Source: Phytomonospora sp040655735 (GTDB lineage Bacteria; Actinomycetota; Actinomycetes; Mycobacteriales; Micromonosporaceae). Taken from it: a DNA stretch of 64,000 nucleotides. The position numbers and the translations under genes are program-made. Where the stretch lies: assembly GCF_040655735.1 (NCBI RefSeq), contig NZ_JBFAKK010000015.1, forward strand, positions 149,450 to 213,449. The letters are read 5' to 3'. Below, piece by piece: positions 40,234-48,825 of this stretch. Below the pieces are notes generated by a model. It did no database searches, was not told the origin of the DNA, and saw nothing but the letters and a program-made list of their open reading frames with translations. Numbering within the stretch: the stretch's first letter is position 1; every line of letters starts with the position of its first letter.

Positions 40234-41253
40234 ATGACCGACTTCAGCCAGACCGGCCGGGCAGTCCACGGCGACCAACGCAACATCACCGGGCCGGGCA
40301 CACGGCCCGCAAGACCCCCATCCGCCCCCGAACCACGCCAGCACCTCCCGATGATGCCGCTGGGGCAACTGCGCATCGGCCTCGCCGAGTTCTTCCCCGC
40401 CAGCACCGATCTTGTTCTGCAGCATCTGACCCACCTGGCCACCGGCATCAACGAACCCATCGCCCGTAGCTCACGCGACGCCGGCGACTACCTGAACCGG
40501 CGTGTGCTGGTCGGACAAGCCGATTTCACCACCAAGCTCGCTGACCAGCTCAACTACTACCAGAGGCTGCCGCACCTCGCCGGTGCTGTCGCATCCATGC
40601 CCGACGACCGCAAGACCGCCCTCAATCACCTCTACGCCGACACCATCCACCGCACCGCCCACAACATCAGCCCACGCACCCGTGAGCTGCTCACCCTGCA
40701 CATGCACTCCACCTACCTGCACGAGCTCAACGCCACCGGCGATCCGCGCGCGGGCAAAGAAATGGTCGACTTCGTCACCCGTCGCTCCACTGAGATCGAC
40801 CGGGCCATCAGCAAGCCGTGGATGGACTACTACCTGGCCGCCCGGCCCGAGCTCCCACACTCGCCGCCACTCAGCGCCTTCGGGTTCGCCGCCGAGACTG
40901 AACGCATCCGGCTGCTCTACGACGCCACCGTGCCCGAACTCCTCGAGGCCGGTGCGGCCGCGAACCGGGAACGCGACCCCCAATGGCTGCTGGCAGTCCT
41001 CGAAGGACTCGAAGCCCGCCAACCGGAGCAGCCCGCCTGGAGTGAAGCCGCCGAGAAAGTCCGCACGATCGCCGGCGAGGCCATGGTCGCCGTCGCCGAA
41101 CTCAACCTCGATGAGCCCTTCCAACCCGCGTTCCGGCAGGGGCACCCCGCCGACCTGGCCGCCGAAGGCCGCGCCGCCACCACGGCTATCCCCACCACCA
41201 CGCCAATCCCCGACCCGACCTCACCCAACACCACCCACACCCGTCACCGCTAA
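40234..41253 (+). CDS. Helical-module protein (modules A + B)
   Basis: 339 residues from ATG 40234 after AAAGAGG. Module A at about 110-165 (VASMPDDRKTALNHLYADTIHRTAHN...LLTLHMHSTYLHEL). Module B, a TPR-like helical pair, at about 225-275 (AAANRERDPQWLLAVLEGLEARQPEQPAWSEAAEKVRTI). An N-terminal Pro-rich leader and a Thr/Pro tail flank the folded part. No signal peptide. Member of the paralogous series that follows the giant methyltransferase-helicase; function unknown. Confidence 0.7.
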   Translation: MTDFSQTGRAVHGDQRNITGPGTRPARPPSAPEPRQHLPMMPLGQLRIGLAEFFPASTDLVLQHLTHLATGINEPIARSSRDAGDYLNRRVLVGQADFTTKLADQLNYYQRLPHLAGAVASMPDDRKTALNHLYADTIHRTAHNISPRTRELLTLHMHSTYLHELNATGDPRAGKEMVDFVTRRSTEIDRAISKPWMDYYLAARPELPHSPPLSAFGFAAETERIRLLYDATVPELLEAGAAANRERDPQWLLAVLEGLEARQPEQPAWSEAAEKVRTIAGEAMVAVAELNLDEPFQPAFRQGHPADLAAEGRAATTAIPTTTPIPDPTSPNTTHTRHR

Positions 41254-41280
41254 CCACGACACCGACCAGGAGCACTCCCC

Positions 41281-42225
41281 ATGAGCAGCACCATCATCCC
41301 GCTCAGCGACCTGTACACGATCGCCAACGACCTTGTCGGCGATCGTCTCGCCGCGCAGCACCTGGTCCGCTACGTGACGTGGCTGGCGACGAAATCCGAT
41401 GACGCGGTAGCCGAAGCCCGCGAACAACCCGACCGCGCCGCGTTCATCGCCGCCCACAGCCCTGGCTACGTCACAGCGATCCTGAACAGCTGGGTCGTCG
41501 AGGAAGGCGACCAGCAACTCATCAACCAGGTCAGAAACCTCGACCCGAGCGGCCGTAGGGCCGTCGGCGATTTCTGCGCCGAGGTGATCCACCGCGCCTC
41601 CAACGCCCTGGACGACCGCACCTGCGCCTGGCTCGACCTGCACATGCACACCGACTACATCGCCCTCCACGCCACCACCTCAGCCGACGAGGGCATCGCC
41701 GTGATCGCCGAAACCGCCGGGGTCGGCAACAACTCTGATGCCGTCGCCTGGCTCGCCTACTGCCAGCACGCCGAAGACGACTGGGACGTCATGCCGCAGG
41801 TCGGCGACGAAGAGCGCTGGCGCATGTTCACCAGATTCCACCTCAACCACGACGCCACCCCCGACGAGATCGAGAACGCCTACCACGATGCCATCGCCGA
41901 AAGCGACGGCGAGTACGCCTTCGACGCGCTCCTCGCGCTCGAGGCCCGCGTCCCCGACCACCCGCTGGCACCCGAAGCCAGGAAAGCACTCCACGCCTAC
42001 TCCGACGCGATGATCCGCTCCCTCACCGGCATGGGCCTCGAGGAGGCCACCGCCACCGCCGTCCCCTTCGACCCGGTGCTACTGGCCGATCAGCTCCGCG
42101 ACGCCGATGACGCCGACACCGGCCTCGATCCCAATCTGTCCAGCGGAGTGCACGGTGGCCTCCCCGTGACCGCTCCCGAACTTACTTCCGGCACCCCAGT
42201 CACCAACGCAGGCCGCCGCAGATAG
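41281..42225 (+). CDS. Helical-module protein (modules A + B)
   Basis: 314 residues from ATG 41281 with AGGAGCAC upstream. Shares the N-terminal layout with the 39491 product and with the 24939 protein (L-x-x-x-A-x-x-x-V-x-D-x-x-A-A-x-H-L-V...). Module A at about 75-130 (NLDPSGRRAVGDFCAEVIHRASNALDD...AWLDLHMHTDY). Module B at about 195-240 (AIAESDGEYAFDALLALEARVPDHPLAPEARKALHAY). The clearest of the copies. No membrane segment, no catalytic motif seen. Confidence 0.72.
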   Translation: MSSTIIPLSDLYTIANDLVGDRLAAQHLVRYVTWLATKSDDAVAEAREQPDRAAFIAAHSPGYVTAILNSWVVEEGDQQLINQVRNLDPSGRRAVGDFCAEVIHRASNALDDRTCAWLDLHMHTDYIALHATTSADEGIAVIAETAGVGNNSDAVAWLAYCQHAEDDWDVMPQVGDEERWRMFTRFHLNHDATPDEIENAYHDAIAESDGEYAFDALLALEARVPDHPLAPEARKALHAYSDAMIRSLTGMGLEEATATAVPFDPVLLADQLRDADDADTGLDPNLSSGVHGGLPVTAPELTSGTPVTNAGRRR

Positions 42226-42238
42226 AAGGGACCACCCC

Positions 42239-43141
42239 ATGGCCACCCCGAGCATCCCGCCCATCGCCGAGATCACTGAGCGCTTCACCGTCATCTTCGG
42301 CGATCTCCGCACCGCCAACCTCGCCACCGTCAGGATCTGTGCGCTCGCCACCGACCTCACCGGCCAGGTTCTCGGCGCCCACGGACACCCCAGCCCCAGC
42401 GCCGTGCCGGCCTGGCGCTACCCCGTTCTCTTCGAACAGCACTTCACCGAGATACCAGCAAATGAAGCCGTCACCTCCGGAACGCTCGCCGCTGCCATTG
42501 ACGCCCTCGACCAGGACAAGCGAGTGGCGTTTGCGCAGACCGGCATGGACATCATCTGGAACGTCGCCAACGCCCTGACCCACGCCGAACGCAGCCAGAT
42601 CGCCACCAGCAGCGACATCACCCTGCCGTTCACGCTCGCCGCAGGAAAAACCCTCAACGAGGCACTGCCTGGCTTCGCCACCGCCCACGAGCAGGACGCA
42701 CGCCATTGGATCGAGATGCGCTTGACGGCCCACCCGCACCTGGTGACCACCGAGCCCTTGAGCAACACCGAGATCAAGCTGCGCGGGCAGCTCCACGTCC
42801 TCGCCCATGACACCTCCCTCCTCGGGGTCTTGTCCCAGCTCGACCGCTTCCTCACCGTCGACGAGCCCGTCGACGAACGACTGATCGCCACGGCGTTGTC
42901 GGCCGTGCATCGCCACCTCGAAAACGGTCCTCTGGGAAAGATGCTCGAACTCACCGACGCCGCCTACACAGCCATCAACCAGATCGAGAGTCCCCGACCG
43001 GCCAGCGTGAACCCGCCGGTACACCCCACCGAGCTCGCCGCACAGAGCCGCAGCGTGACCAGAACCAGCACCCGGCCGACAGAACCGACGTCGATACCAC
43101 CACACGCACCGCCCGCCGCACCACGATCTGCGCACCCGTGA
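42239..43141 (+). CDS. Diverged helical-module protein
   Basis: 300 residues from ATG 42239, AAGGGA upstream. It keeps the same order but with changed residues: AIDALDQDKRVAFAQTGMDIIWNVANAL (about 85-112), then EQDARHWIEMRLTAHPHL (about 150-167) in the place of A-W-L-x-x-H-M-x-x-x-Y-P. A second helical region (LGVLSQLDRFLTVDEPVDERLIATALSAV) fills the C-terminal half, followed by a Thr/Pro/Ser tail. Classed with the family by order and position; more distant than the others. Confidence 0.6.
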   Translation: MATPSIPPIAEITERFTVIFGDLRTANLATVRICALATDLTGQVLGAHGHPSPSAVPAWRYPVLFEQHFTEIPANEAVTSGTLAAAIDALDQDKRVAFAQTGMDIIWNVANALTHAERSQIATSSDITLPFTLAAGKTLNEALPGFATAHEQDARHWIEMRLTAHPHLVTTEPLSNTEIKLRGQLHVLAHDTSLLGVLSQLDRFLTVDEPVDERLIATALSAVHRHLENGPLGKMLELTDAAYTAINQIESPRPASVNPPVHPTELAAQSRSVTRTSTRPTEPTSIPPHAPPAAPRSAHP

Positions 43142-43153
43142 CCCGGAGGAGCC

Positions 43154-44833
43154 ATGCCTGCCTACTACGACCGTCGATCCGACATCGACTACACCCTCGG
43201 CCGATTCACCTACGGCGACGCCCAGCAGAACTGGCTGTTCACGCAACTCGCCGGCTACGCCCTACGCCACCCGGACACCAGCCCCGCAACGTCAGGATCC
43301 TTCGACACCTTCCGCGACCAGCACTTCACCCCCGCGATCGAAGCCGACCTCGCTGGTCAGGCAGCCACCCACCGTCACGCCGTCGCCATCCACGCCCGAC
43401 TGGAAGGCGCCCGGCCGCGCGGCCCCGAGGACACCAACGCCCGCGCTTGGGTACTCGACCAGTTCGCCCAGGTCAGCTACAGCATCGCCAACTGTGTACC
43501 CGATCCCGCCCGTCGCGCCGAACTCGCCAGAGCCGTCCTGGACACCGTCACCGACCGCGGGATCAGCCCCGACCGCGAACGTGCCCTGGCGGTAGCCGTC
43601 GAACTCGCCGCCGACACCGCCGGCGACTGCGAACCCCAGGAGCACCTGTGGATCGAAGCGCACCTGCGCGCCCACCCCGAACTTCTCGACCTGCCCCTAA
43701 CACAGCGCGGCTCATCGGCCGGGATCGGGCAACTCCCCAGCCAGGAAGTGATCCGCATTGGCAAGGAGGCCACCGCTGCCCGAGACTGGCCAACCGCGTT
43801 CGCCGCTCTCGGCGAACTCCAGATCCGCGAACCGGGCAACTCCCGCTGGCCCGACCTCGCAGCGCGCTACCGCGACCGCATCGACCAGGCGCGAACCATG
43901 GCCGCCGAGATGCGCACGACTCTCGACATTCCGCGCCTTGAGCCCATGAGCACTCCGACACCGCAGAAGGTTCTGGCTGCCCTCCGTGAGGTGATCCCCG
44001 ATGCGGCCGGCGAGTTGCTGCGCCATCTGGCCACGACCGCCACCACCGACAACCCGATCACCGTAGCCGCACGGGACACCGACCACGCCGACTTCATCGC
44101 CGCCCGCACCCCGACGATCCTGGCCGACCTGACCGGTCTCGCCGAGGCCAGCACGACCGGCCTGGACGCGGAACTGTCCCTCCTGCCGCCTCAGCAGCGT
44201 CACCATCTGGCTCACACCTGTGCCGACGTCCTCCACCAGGTTGCCTCCTGGGCCACCGCCGAGGAGCGCGACTGGTGGGCGATGCGCATGGTCACCCTCT
44301 ACCCGCGCTATGAGCAGGTCCTCGGTGACGGGATCCGCTACGCAGCCACCGCCGACGGCACCAACCGCCGAGAAGCGTCGGACTGGATGGCCTTCTACCG
44401 CACCGGCCACCCCGAACTGGAGACGATGCGCCCGCTCCTGCCCGGTGATCCGCAGATCGGGCGCATGAAGCGGATGTTGGAGGCCAAGCACGCACCGTTG
44501 GAGAACCTACCGGCGATCGGGAGGCACGCTGGGGCGAAGCACAGCCCTGGCTATGACCCGCAGGTGGAGCTGGTGGTCCTCCGCCGCTTGGCCGCCGAGG
44601 ATCCCGGCGAGGCCCGGTGGGCAACGATGCTGGCCAAACGCGAGGCGGCTGCCAGGAACGGCGCCAACGAACCGCTCGAAACCGCTCTGACTCACCCCGT
44701 CGCTCTTGCCGCCGAGCGCCGCCGGACACCACGGTCAGAACGCCCGGCGCCCGAGGCCACGCCGTCAGCCAGCGGCGACACCTTGTTCGACTTCAAGCCA
44801 ACTTCCGCCAATGAGGGTTCACACCGCCGATGA
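43154..44833 (+). CDS. Duplicated helical-module protein (A-B-A)
   Basis: 559 residues from ATG 43154 after CGGAGGAG. Residues about 100-180 carry module A (VPDPARRAELARAVLDTV...EHLWIEAHLRAHPELL), about 200-245 module B (GKEATAARDWPTAFAALGELQIREPGNSRWPDLAARYRDRI), and about 330-385 a second module A (LSLLPPQQRHHLAHTCADVLHQVASW...DWWAMRMVTLYPRY). A Pro/Ser/Arg tail ends the protein. So the family grows both by gene duplication and by internal duplication. Last gene of the run; it converges on the prepilin peptidase with 5 bp between stops. Confidence 0.7.
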   Translation: MPAYYDRRSDIDYTLGRFTYGDAQQNWLFTQLAGYALRHPDTSPATSGSFDTFRDQHFTPAIEADLAGQAATHRHAVAIHARLEGARPRGPEDTNARAWVLDQFAQVSYSIANCVPDPARRAELARAVLDTVTDRGISPDRERALAVAVELAADTAGDCEPQEHLWIEAHLRAHPELLDLPLTQRGSSAGIGQLPSQEVIRIGKEATAARDWPTAFAALGELQIREPGNSRWPDLAARYRDRIDQARTMAAEMRTTLDIPRLEPMSTPTPQKVLAALREVIPDAAGELLRHLATTATTDNPITVAARDTDHADFIAARTPTILADLTGLAEASTTGLDAELSLLPPQQRHHLAHTCADVLHQVASWATAEERDWWAMRMVTLYPRYEQVLGDGIRYAATADGTNRREASDWMAFYRTGHPELETMRPLLPGDPQIGRMKRMLEAKHAPLENLPAIGRHAGAKHSPGYDPQVELVVLRRLAAEDPGEARWATMLAKREAAARNGANEPLETALTHPVALAAERRRTPRSERPAPEATPSASGDTLFDFKPTSANEGSHRR

Positions 44834-44838
44834 GTCGA

Positions 44839-45627
44839 TCATCCGTAGAGCAGCCACAGGCCCACGGCCGCGATGAACAGGAAGGGACCCAAGGGAATCC
44901 CGCGATGCCGGTCGGCGCGGCCGGCGACCATGAGCCCTACTCCCCACAGGAGCTGCAGCCCGAACGCGGCCAGCAGCCCCAGGAGGATGTGCGGCCACCC
45001 GAGCCAGCCAATGATCATGAAAGTCGACACGGCGAACTTCGCGTCCCCCATCCCCAGATGCCTGCCGCCGGCCGCCAACGTCACCAGCAGGAACAGCACC
45101 GCCACGCCAACGCCGATGCCGAGCGCGCGGCCCAACCGGTCCCACTCCCCGCCTACGGCCGCAGCCAGTGTCAGCAGCAGCGTGGTCCCGGCCGCCGCCG
45201 GGTAGGTCAGCGTGTTCGGGAGTCGATGCACCGCGCCGTCGACGAAGGCGGCGACCAGCGCGAGCAGGCTCCACCACGCCACGGCGGCCACTGTCCAACC
45301 CGGACGGCCCGGCGCCGCGAGCGCCAGCAGGCCAGCGCACACCAGCACCGCCGCCTCCACTGTCCACGGTGGAGGCCCGAGGCGGCCGCCGCAATCCCGA
45401 CACCTGGCCACCGGCCAGGCGTGGGGGCCGAGCCAGGGAGCAGGAAGTGAGTGTCCACAATGGTCACATGTGCGGCGACGTGGCTCACCTTTTCGTACCG
45501 AGAGGGCAACCGCGCCAGCCCGGACAATCGGAGTGGCGAGCAACCCGAGCGGCCAGGCCCACCAGCGTCGAACCGGCTGGTCAGTCCCGTCAGAGGGAGA
45601 CTTGGGTGACGATGTATCGGCGTGCAT
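44839..45627 (-). CDS. Prepilin peptidase (A24 family)
   Basis: 262 residues with an N-terminal zinc-like CDHC...CRDC pair (Cys54, 57, 76, 79) and about six membrane helices. The two catalytic aspartates of type-IV prepilin peptidases are visible: Asp130 in AAFVDGAVHRLPN and Asp195 in LGMGDAKFA. It would cleave and perhaps N-methylate the Flp-like and TadE-like pilins encoded to the right. It is divergent from the rest of the Tad locus, which starts at 45850. Confidence 0.92.
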   Translation of the reverse strand: MHADTSSPKSPSDGTDQPVRRWWAWPLGLLATPIVRAGAVALSVRKGEPRRRTCDHCGHSLPAPWLGPHAWPVARCRDCGGRLGPPPWTVEAAVLVCAGLLALAAPGRPGWTVAAVAWWSLLALVAAFVDGAVHRLPNTLTYPAAAGTTLLLTLAAAVGGEWDRLGRALGIGVGVAVLFLLVTLAAGGRHLGMGDAKFAVSTFMIIGWLGWPHILLGLLAAFGLQLLWGVGLMVAGRADRHRGIPLGPFLFIAAVGLWLLYG

Positions 45628-45849
45628 CGATCAATAAAAGCATCCTCAAGTCGTTGAGACGACTGACAAATGGCGATGATTTTGGTAGTGACACCGATTG
45701 CTACCTCACGGTAGTCTCTGCCGGACAGGTCTGCCGTGGTGACGCCATCGTCACCGACTGCCCCGGCGCGCCGCGTTGCCGACATGCCCAAGTCGGCGGT
45801 TAGCCGGTGGACGACACGCGTGCCTGTCGAGACCAGGGGAGGTGCCCAC

Positions 45850-46404
45850 GTGGGCGTATCCGGACGCCGACGCACCATCACCGCCACCACGATGGCGGCG
45901 ATGCTGCTTTTCACCACTGCGGCCTGCGGTGACGATGATCCGCCCGGCCCGACGCCGCCGACGAGTTCGGCCAGCGCCAGCACGCCACCCGGTGAGGCAG
46001 AGGCACGTGCGGCGATCACGACCGCCTACGACGCTTACCGCACCGCCTACATCACCGCCGCGGCGACCGCCGACGCCGAAAACAAGGACATCGCCAAGTA
46101 CACCTACTTCCCCCTGCGCTCCGACCTGGTCACCGCCCTGCAGCAGGCGAAGGAGCAGGGCGTCACCTACGAGGGCACCCCGACCTGGAAGGTCGAGATC
46201 ACCAGCCTCAACCTCGGCGGGACCCCACCGACCGCAGAGCTCAACGACTGCTTCGACACCACCAACTGGAAGGTTCTGCGCGACGGCAAACCCGCCGGCT
46301 CCCCCGGCCAGGCGAAGAAGTTCGTCGTCACCGCCACCGCCAAACTCATCGAAGGCGCCTGGTACATCGACACGTCCACCCCGCACCGGGACCAGCCGTG
46401 CTGA
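45850..46404 (+). CDS. Putative lipoprotein of the Tad locus
   Basis: 184 residues from GTG 45850, after AGGGGAGG; the longer frame from 45736 lacks a signal at its N-terminus. A signal with lipobox LLFTTAACG is followed by a Pro/Thr/Ser linker and a domain that starts EARAAITTAYDAYRTAY and ends VVTATAKLIEGAWYIDTSTP, the shape of small NTF2/nuclear-transport-like extracytoplasmic proteins found in actinobacterial Tad loci. Its last bases overlap the next gene. Confidence 0.72.
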   Translation: MGVSGRRRTITATTMAAMLLFTTAACGDDDPPGPTPPTSSASASTPPGEAEARAAITTAYDAYRTAYITAAATADAENKDIAKYTYFPLRSDLVTALQQAKEQGVTYEGTPTWKVEITSLNLGGTPPTAELNDCFDTTNWKVLRDGKPAGSPGQAKKFVVTATAKLIEGAWYIDTSTPHRDQPC

Positions 46405-47309
46405 CCCGTCCAGCGCGAGCACGCCTGCTCGTCTCCATCACCGCCGGCTTCCTCGCCGCGAGCGCTTTACTCGCCGCACCGGCCGCCGCCGACTACGTGT
46501 ACTGCCCCCCTGACGGTGGTGAGTGCTACATCGTCATCGAGGATCCCGGCACCCCTGGAGGGGGCGGTGACAACCCCGGCGGCGGGGGCGGCAACCCCGC
46601 CTGCTCCTGGCAGAGCAAGCCCGTCGACTGCAAGAAGGGCGGCGCCTGGTTCGACGGAACCAGCGGCTGCTACTACGAACTCATGGACCCCCAGCCCCCG
46701 GCCGGGGACCCGATGTGGATGGGGCATGACCCCAATGCCGGCGACATCTACTGGCGCGGGCAGTGCCTGCCCGGCGCGCTGAAGACCCCCAACTTCCCGG
46801 AGTTTCGCACCACCCCGCCCCCCGGGTACGGCGGCGGGATGACGCCAGCACAGCTGGCCGCGCGCGCCGTGGCGATGCTCCCCATCGACGGGCCGGACAT
46901 CCACACCGCACCCGACACAGGCGGCGAAGGCCTCGTCGGCCTGCCGGTGTGGATGTGGACACCGACCACCATCAGTACGTGGGGCCCAGCGGAGGCCACA
47001 GCGGCCATCCCCGGCATGAGCGTCACCGCACGAGCCACCGCCACCCGCATCGTGTGGTCCATGGGCGATGGCACGCAAGTCACCTGCAACAACCCCGGCA
47101 CCGCCTACAGGGGCAGCTACGGGCACAAGAAGTCGCCGACCTGCGGGCACGTCTACCAGGAAGCCGACGAGAACTACACCGTCACCGCCACCACCACCTG
47201 GTCGATCGAATGGTGGGTCGTCGGCGGAGGCGAAACCGGAACCTTGTCCACCACCAGGGACTCCACCACCACCCTGACCATCGAAGAAGCGCAGGTAGTC
47301 ACCGGATGA
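46398..47309 (+). CDS. Secreted Tad-locus protein
   Basis: 303 residues from GTG 46398, overlapping the lipoprotein gene by 7 bp. A cleavable signal peptide ending AAPAAADY, a Gly/Pro-rich Cys-containing stretch (about 35-75), a region of Trp/Tyr-rich sequence and a C-terminal PKD-like beta domain (ATRIVWSMGDGTQVTC...CGHVYQEADENYTVTATTTWS). Six or more cysteines suggest disulphides. It is exported and probably associates with the pilus or cell wall. The name of the family is not known to me. Confidence 0.7.
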   Translation: MLTRPARARLLVSITAGFLAASALLAAPAAADYVYCPPDGGECYIVIEDPGTPGGGGDNPGGGGGNPACSWQSKPVDCKKGGAWFDGTSGCYYELMDPQPPAGDPMWMGHDPNAGDIYWRGQCLPGALKTPNFPEFRTTPPPGYGGGMTPAQLAARAVAMLPIDGPDIHTAPDTGGEGLVGLPVWMWTPTTISTWGPAEATAAIPGMSVTARATATRIVWSMGDGTQVTCNNPGTAYRGSYGHKKSPTCGHVYQEADENYTVTATTTWSIEWWVVGGGETGTLSTTRDSTTTLTIEEAQVVTG

Positions 47310-48007
47310 CCAAGCTCCCCACAGCGCCGACCATCCCTTCGGGTCCGGCGCAGCTGAACGCACCCCACAATCCGCCCCGCGTAGTCGCCCAGCGTCGCCC
47401 GCGTGGCAAGGCCCTCGCCTTGGGCGTCACCGTCATCATCCTCGGCGCCCTGGTCGGCGGCTGGGTACTGATCGGGTTTCTCAACCTCACCGACGTCGTG
47501 GCCGTGGCCGCCGACGTCCCCGCCGGAACCCAATTGACCCAAGACCACCTCACCGTCGTCCAGGTCAACCCCGCACCCGGCTTGGACATCGTGGAGGCCT
47601 CCACGATGGACACCATCATCGGCCAGTACGCCGCAGTCACACTCGTCTCCGGGTCCCTCCTGGTGCCGGCCCAGATCACCGCCGACCAGCTCGTCGGCGT
47701 GGGGCAGTCCCAGATCAGCATCGGCCTCAAAGCCGAACGCGTCCCGTCAGCCGACCTCAAGCCCGGCGACAAGATCACCGTCGTAGCCACGCCCGAGGAC
47801 CTCCCCGGCACAGGCGAAGACCCGGGCAACGGCCAGGCTCCGACCCTGGCCCCGCCCCTGAAGTGGAACGCCGTGGTCACAGGCACCAGCCACCCCGAGA
47901 AGTCGACACTCACCATCGTCTTCCTGGCCGTCGCTGAGACCGACGCTCCCACCATCGTCGCTCTGGCCGCCGAAGGATCTATCTCCCTGGTCCTGGCAGG
48001 CGCGTAA
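47306..48007 (+). CDS. SAF-domain protein (CpaB/RcpC-like)
   Basis: 233 residues from ATG 47306 (ATGA overlap); the frame open from 46763 is a shadow. A Pro-rich cytoplasmic N-terminus, one membrane helix (about 37-58, ALALGVTVIILGALVGGWVLI), then a SAF domain (ADVPAGTQLTQDHLTVVQV...GQYAAVTLVSGSLLVPAQI) and a beta-rich end. CpaB/RcpC proteins belong to Tad pilus assembly and sit in the periplasmic or wall space. Followed directly by the CpaE-like gene. Confidence 0.85.
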   Translation: MTKLPTAPTIPSGPAQLNAPHNPPRVVAQRRPRGKALALGVTVIILGALVGGWVLIGFLNLTDVVAVAADVPAGTQLTQDHLTVVQVNPAPGLDIVEASTMDTIIGQYAAVTLVSGSLLVPAQITADQLVGVGQSQISIGLKAERVPSADLKPGDKITVVATPEDLPGTGEDPGNGQAPTLAPPLKWNAVVTGTSHPEKSTLTIVFLAVAETDAPTIVALAAEGSISLVLAGA

Positions 48008-48825
48008 TGACCATCGTTGCCCTCTGCTCAGCGAAGAACTCCCCGGGTGTCACCACCGCCGCGCTCGCCATGACCTGGTCTTGGCGCGGAGCCAACCTGC
48101 TGGTGGAAGCCGACCCGGCCGGCGGCAGCGTCATGGCGGGATACCTCGAGGGGCGCATGCCGACCGACTGCGGCCTGCTGGAACTGGCGCAGGCTGCCCT
48201 CAACGGTGATGACCTTCACGCCATCACCTGGGCACAGATGATCGACCTCGAAGGTGGCGGCCGCCAACGGCTTCTCCTGCCGGGACTCAGTTCTCCAGTG
48301 CAGTCGGGGACCGTCCAGCCGGTGTGGACCCGCATCGGCGAACACCTACGCCAGCTGAGCGAGTTCACCACCGACGACGCGGGCGCCAAGCCGAACGTCA
48401 TCATCGACTGTGGGCGCCTGACATCGGTCAACGTGCCCTGGCCCCTGCTGGCCAGCGCCGATGTCGTGCTGTTGGCGGTATCGGCAACGCTGCCAGGTGT
48501 CAACGCCGCCTTCCCCGTCGTCAAAACGCTGCGCGATCAGCTCCAGACGGCCAACGGCCCCTCGCTGGCCGTCATCCTCATCGGACACGAGGCCGCCGCC
48601 TACCCCGCCAGGGACATCGCCCGACAACTCGGCGTGCCCGTCCTGGTAGAACTCCCCTACGATCCGGCCAGCGCCCGTGCCTTGTCCTTCGGCGGCCGCA
48701 AGCTCATGCTGCGCAAACCCCTGTTCGCCGCCGCAGCCCGCGCCCAGGACACCATCACCGCACACACCCCACGCCGGCGCGCCCGTCAGATCTCGGCCGT
48801 TCCGACCCTGGGGGGAACCCGATGA
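48007..48825 (+). CDS. CpaE/TadZ-like P-loop protein with altered P-loop
   Basis: 272 residues from ATG 48007. The fold is that of the ParA/MinD family: strand, P-loop region SAKNSPGVTTAAL (about 8-20), VEADPAGGS (33-41), NVIIDCG near 128 and ASADVVLLAV near 145. The P-loop lacks the G-K-[ST] lysine (GVTT instead of GKTT), so ATP hydrolysis may be lost or rely on other residues. TadZ/CpaE proteins localise the Tad machine; several are known to bind but not hydrolyse ATP. Coupled to the next gene. Confidence 0.82.
   Translation: MTIVALCSAKNSPGVTTAALAMTWSWRGANLLVEADPAGGSVMAGYLEGRMPTDCGLLELAQAALNGDDLHAITWAQMIDLEGGGRQRLLLPGLSSPVQSGTVQPVWTRIGEHLRQLSEFTTDDAGAKPNVIIDCGRLTSVNVPWPLLASADVVLLAVSATLPGVNAAFPVVKTLRDQLQTANGPSLAVILIGHEAAAYPARDIARQLGVPVLVELPYDPASARALSFGGRKLMLRKPLFAAAARAQDTITAHTPRRRARQISAVPTLGGTR

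Noticed and set aside
46582..46605. GGGGGCGGCAACCCC resembling the leader hairpin
   Set aside because: Inside the coding sequence of the secreted Tad protein, in a Gly/Asn-rich repeat; no promoter and loop/stem registration differs.
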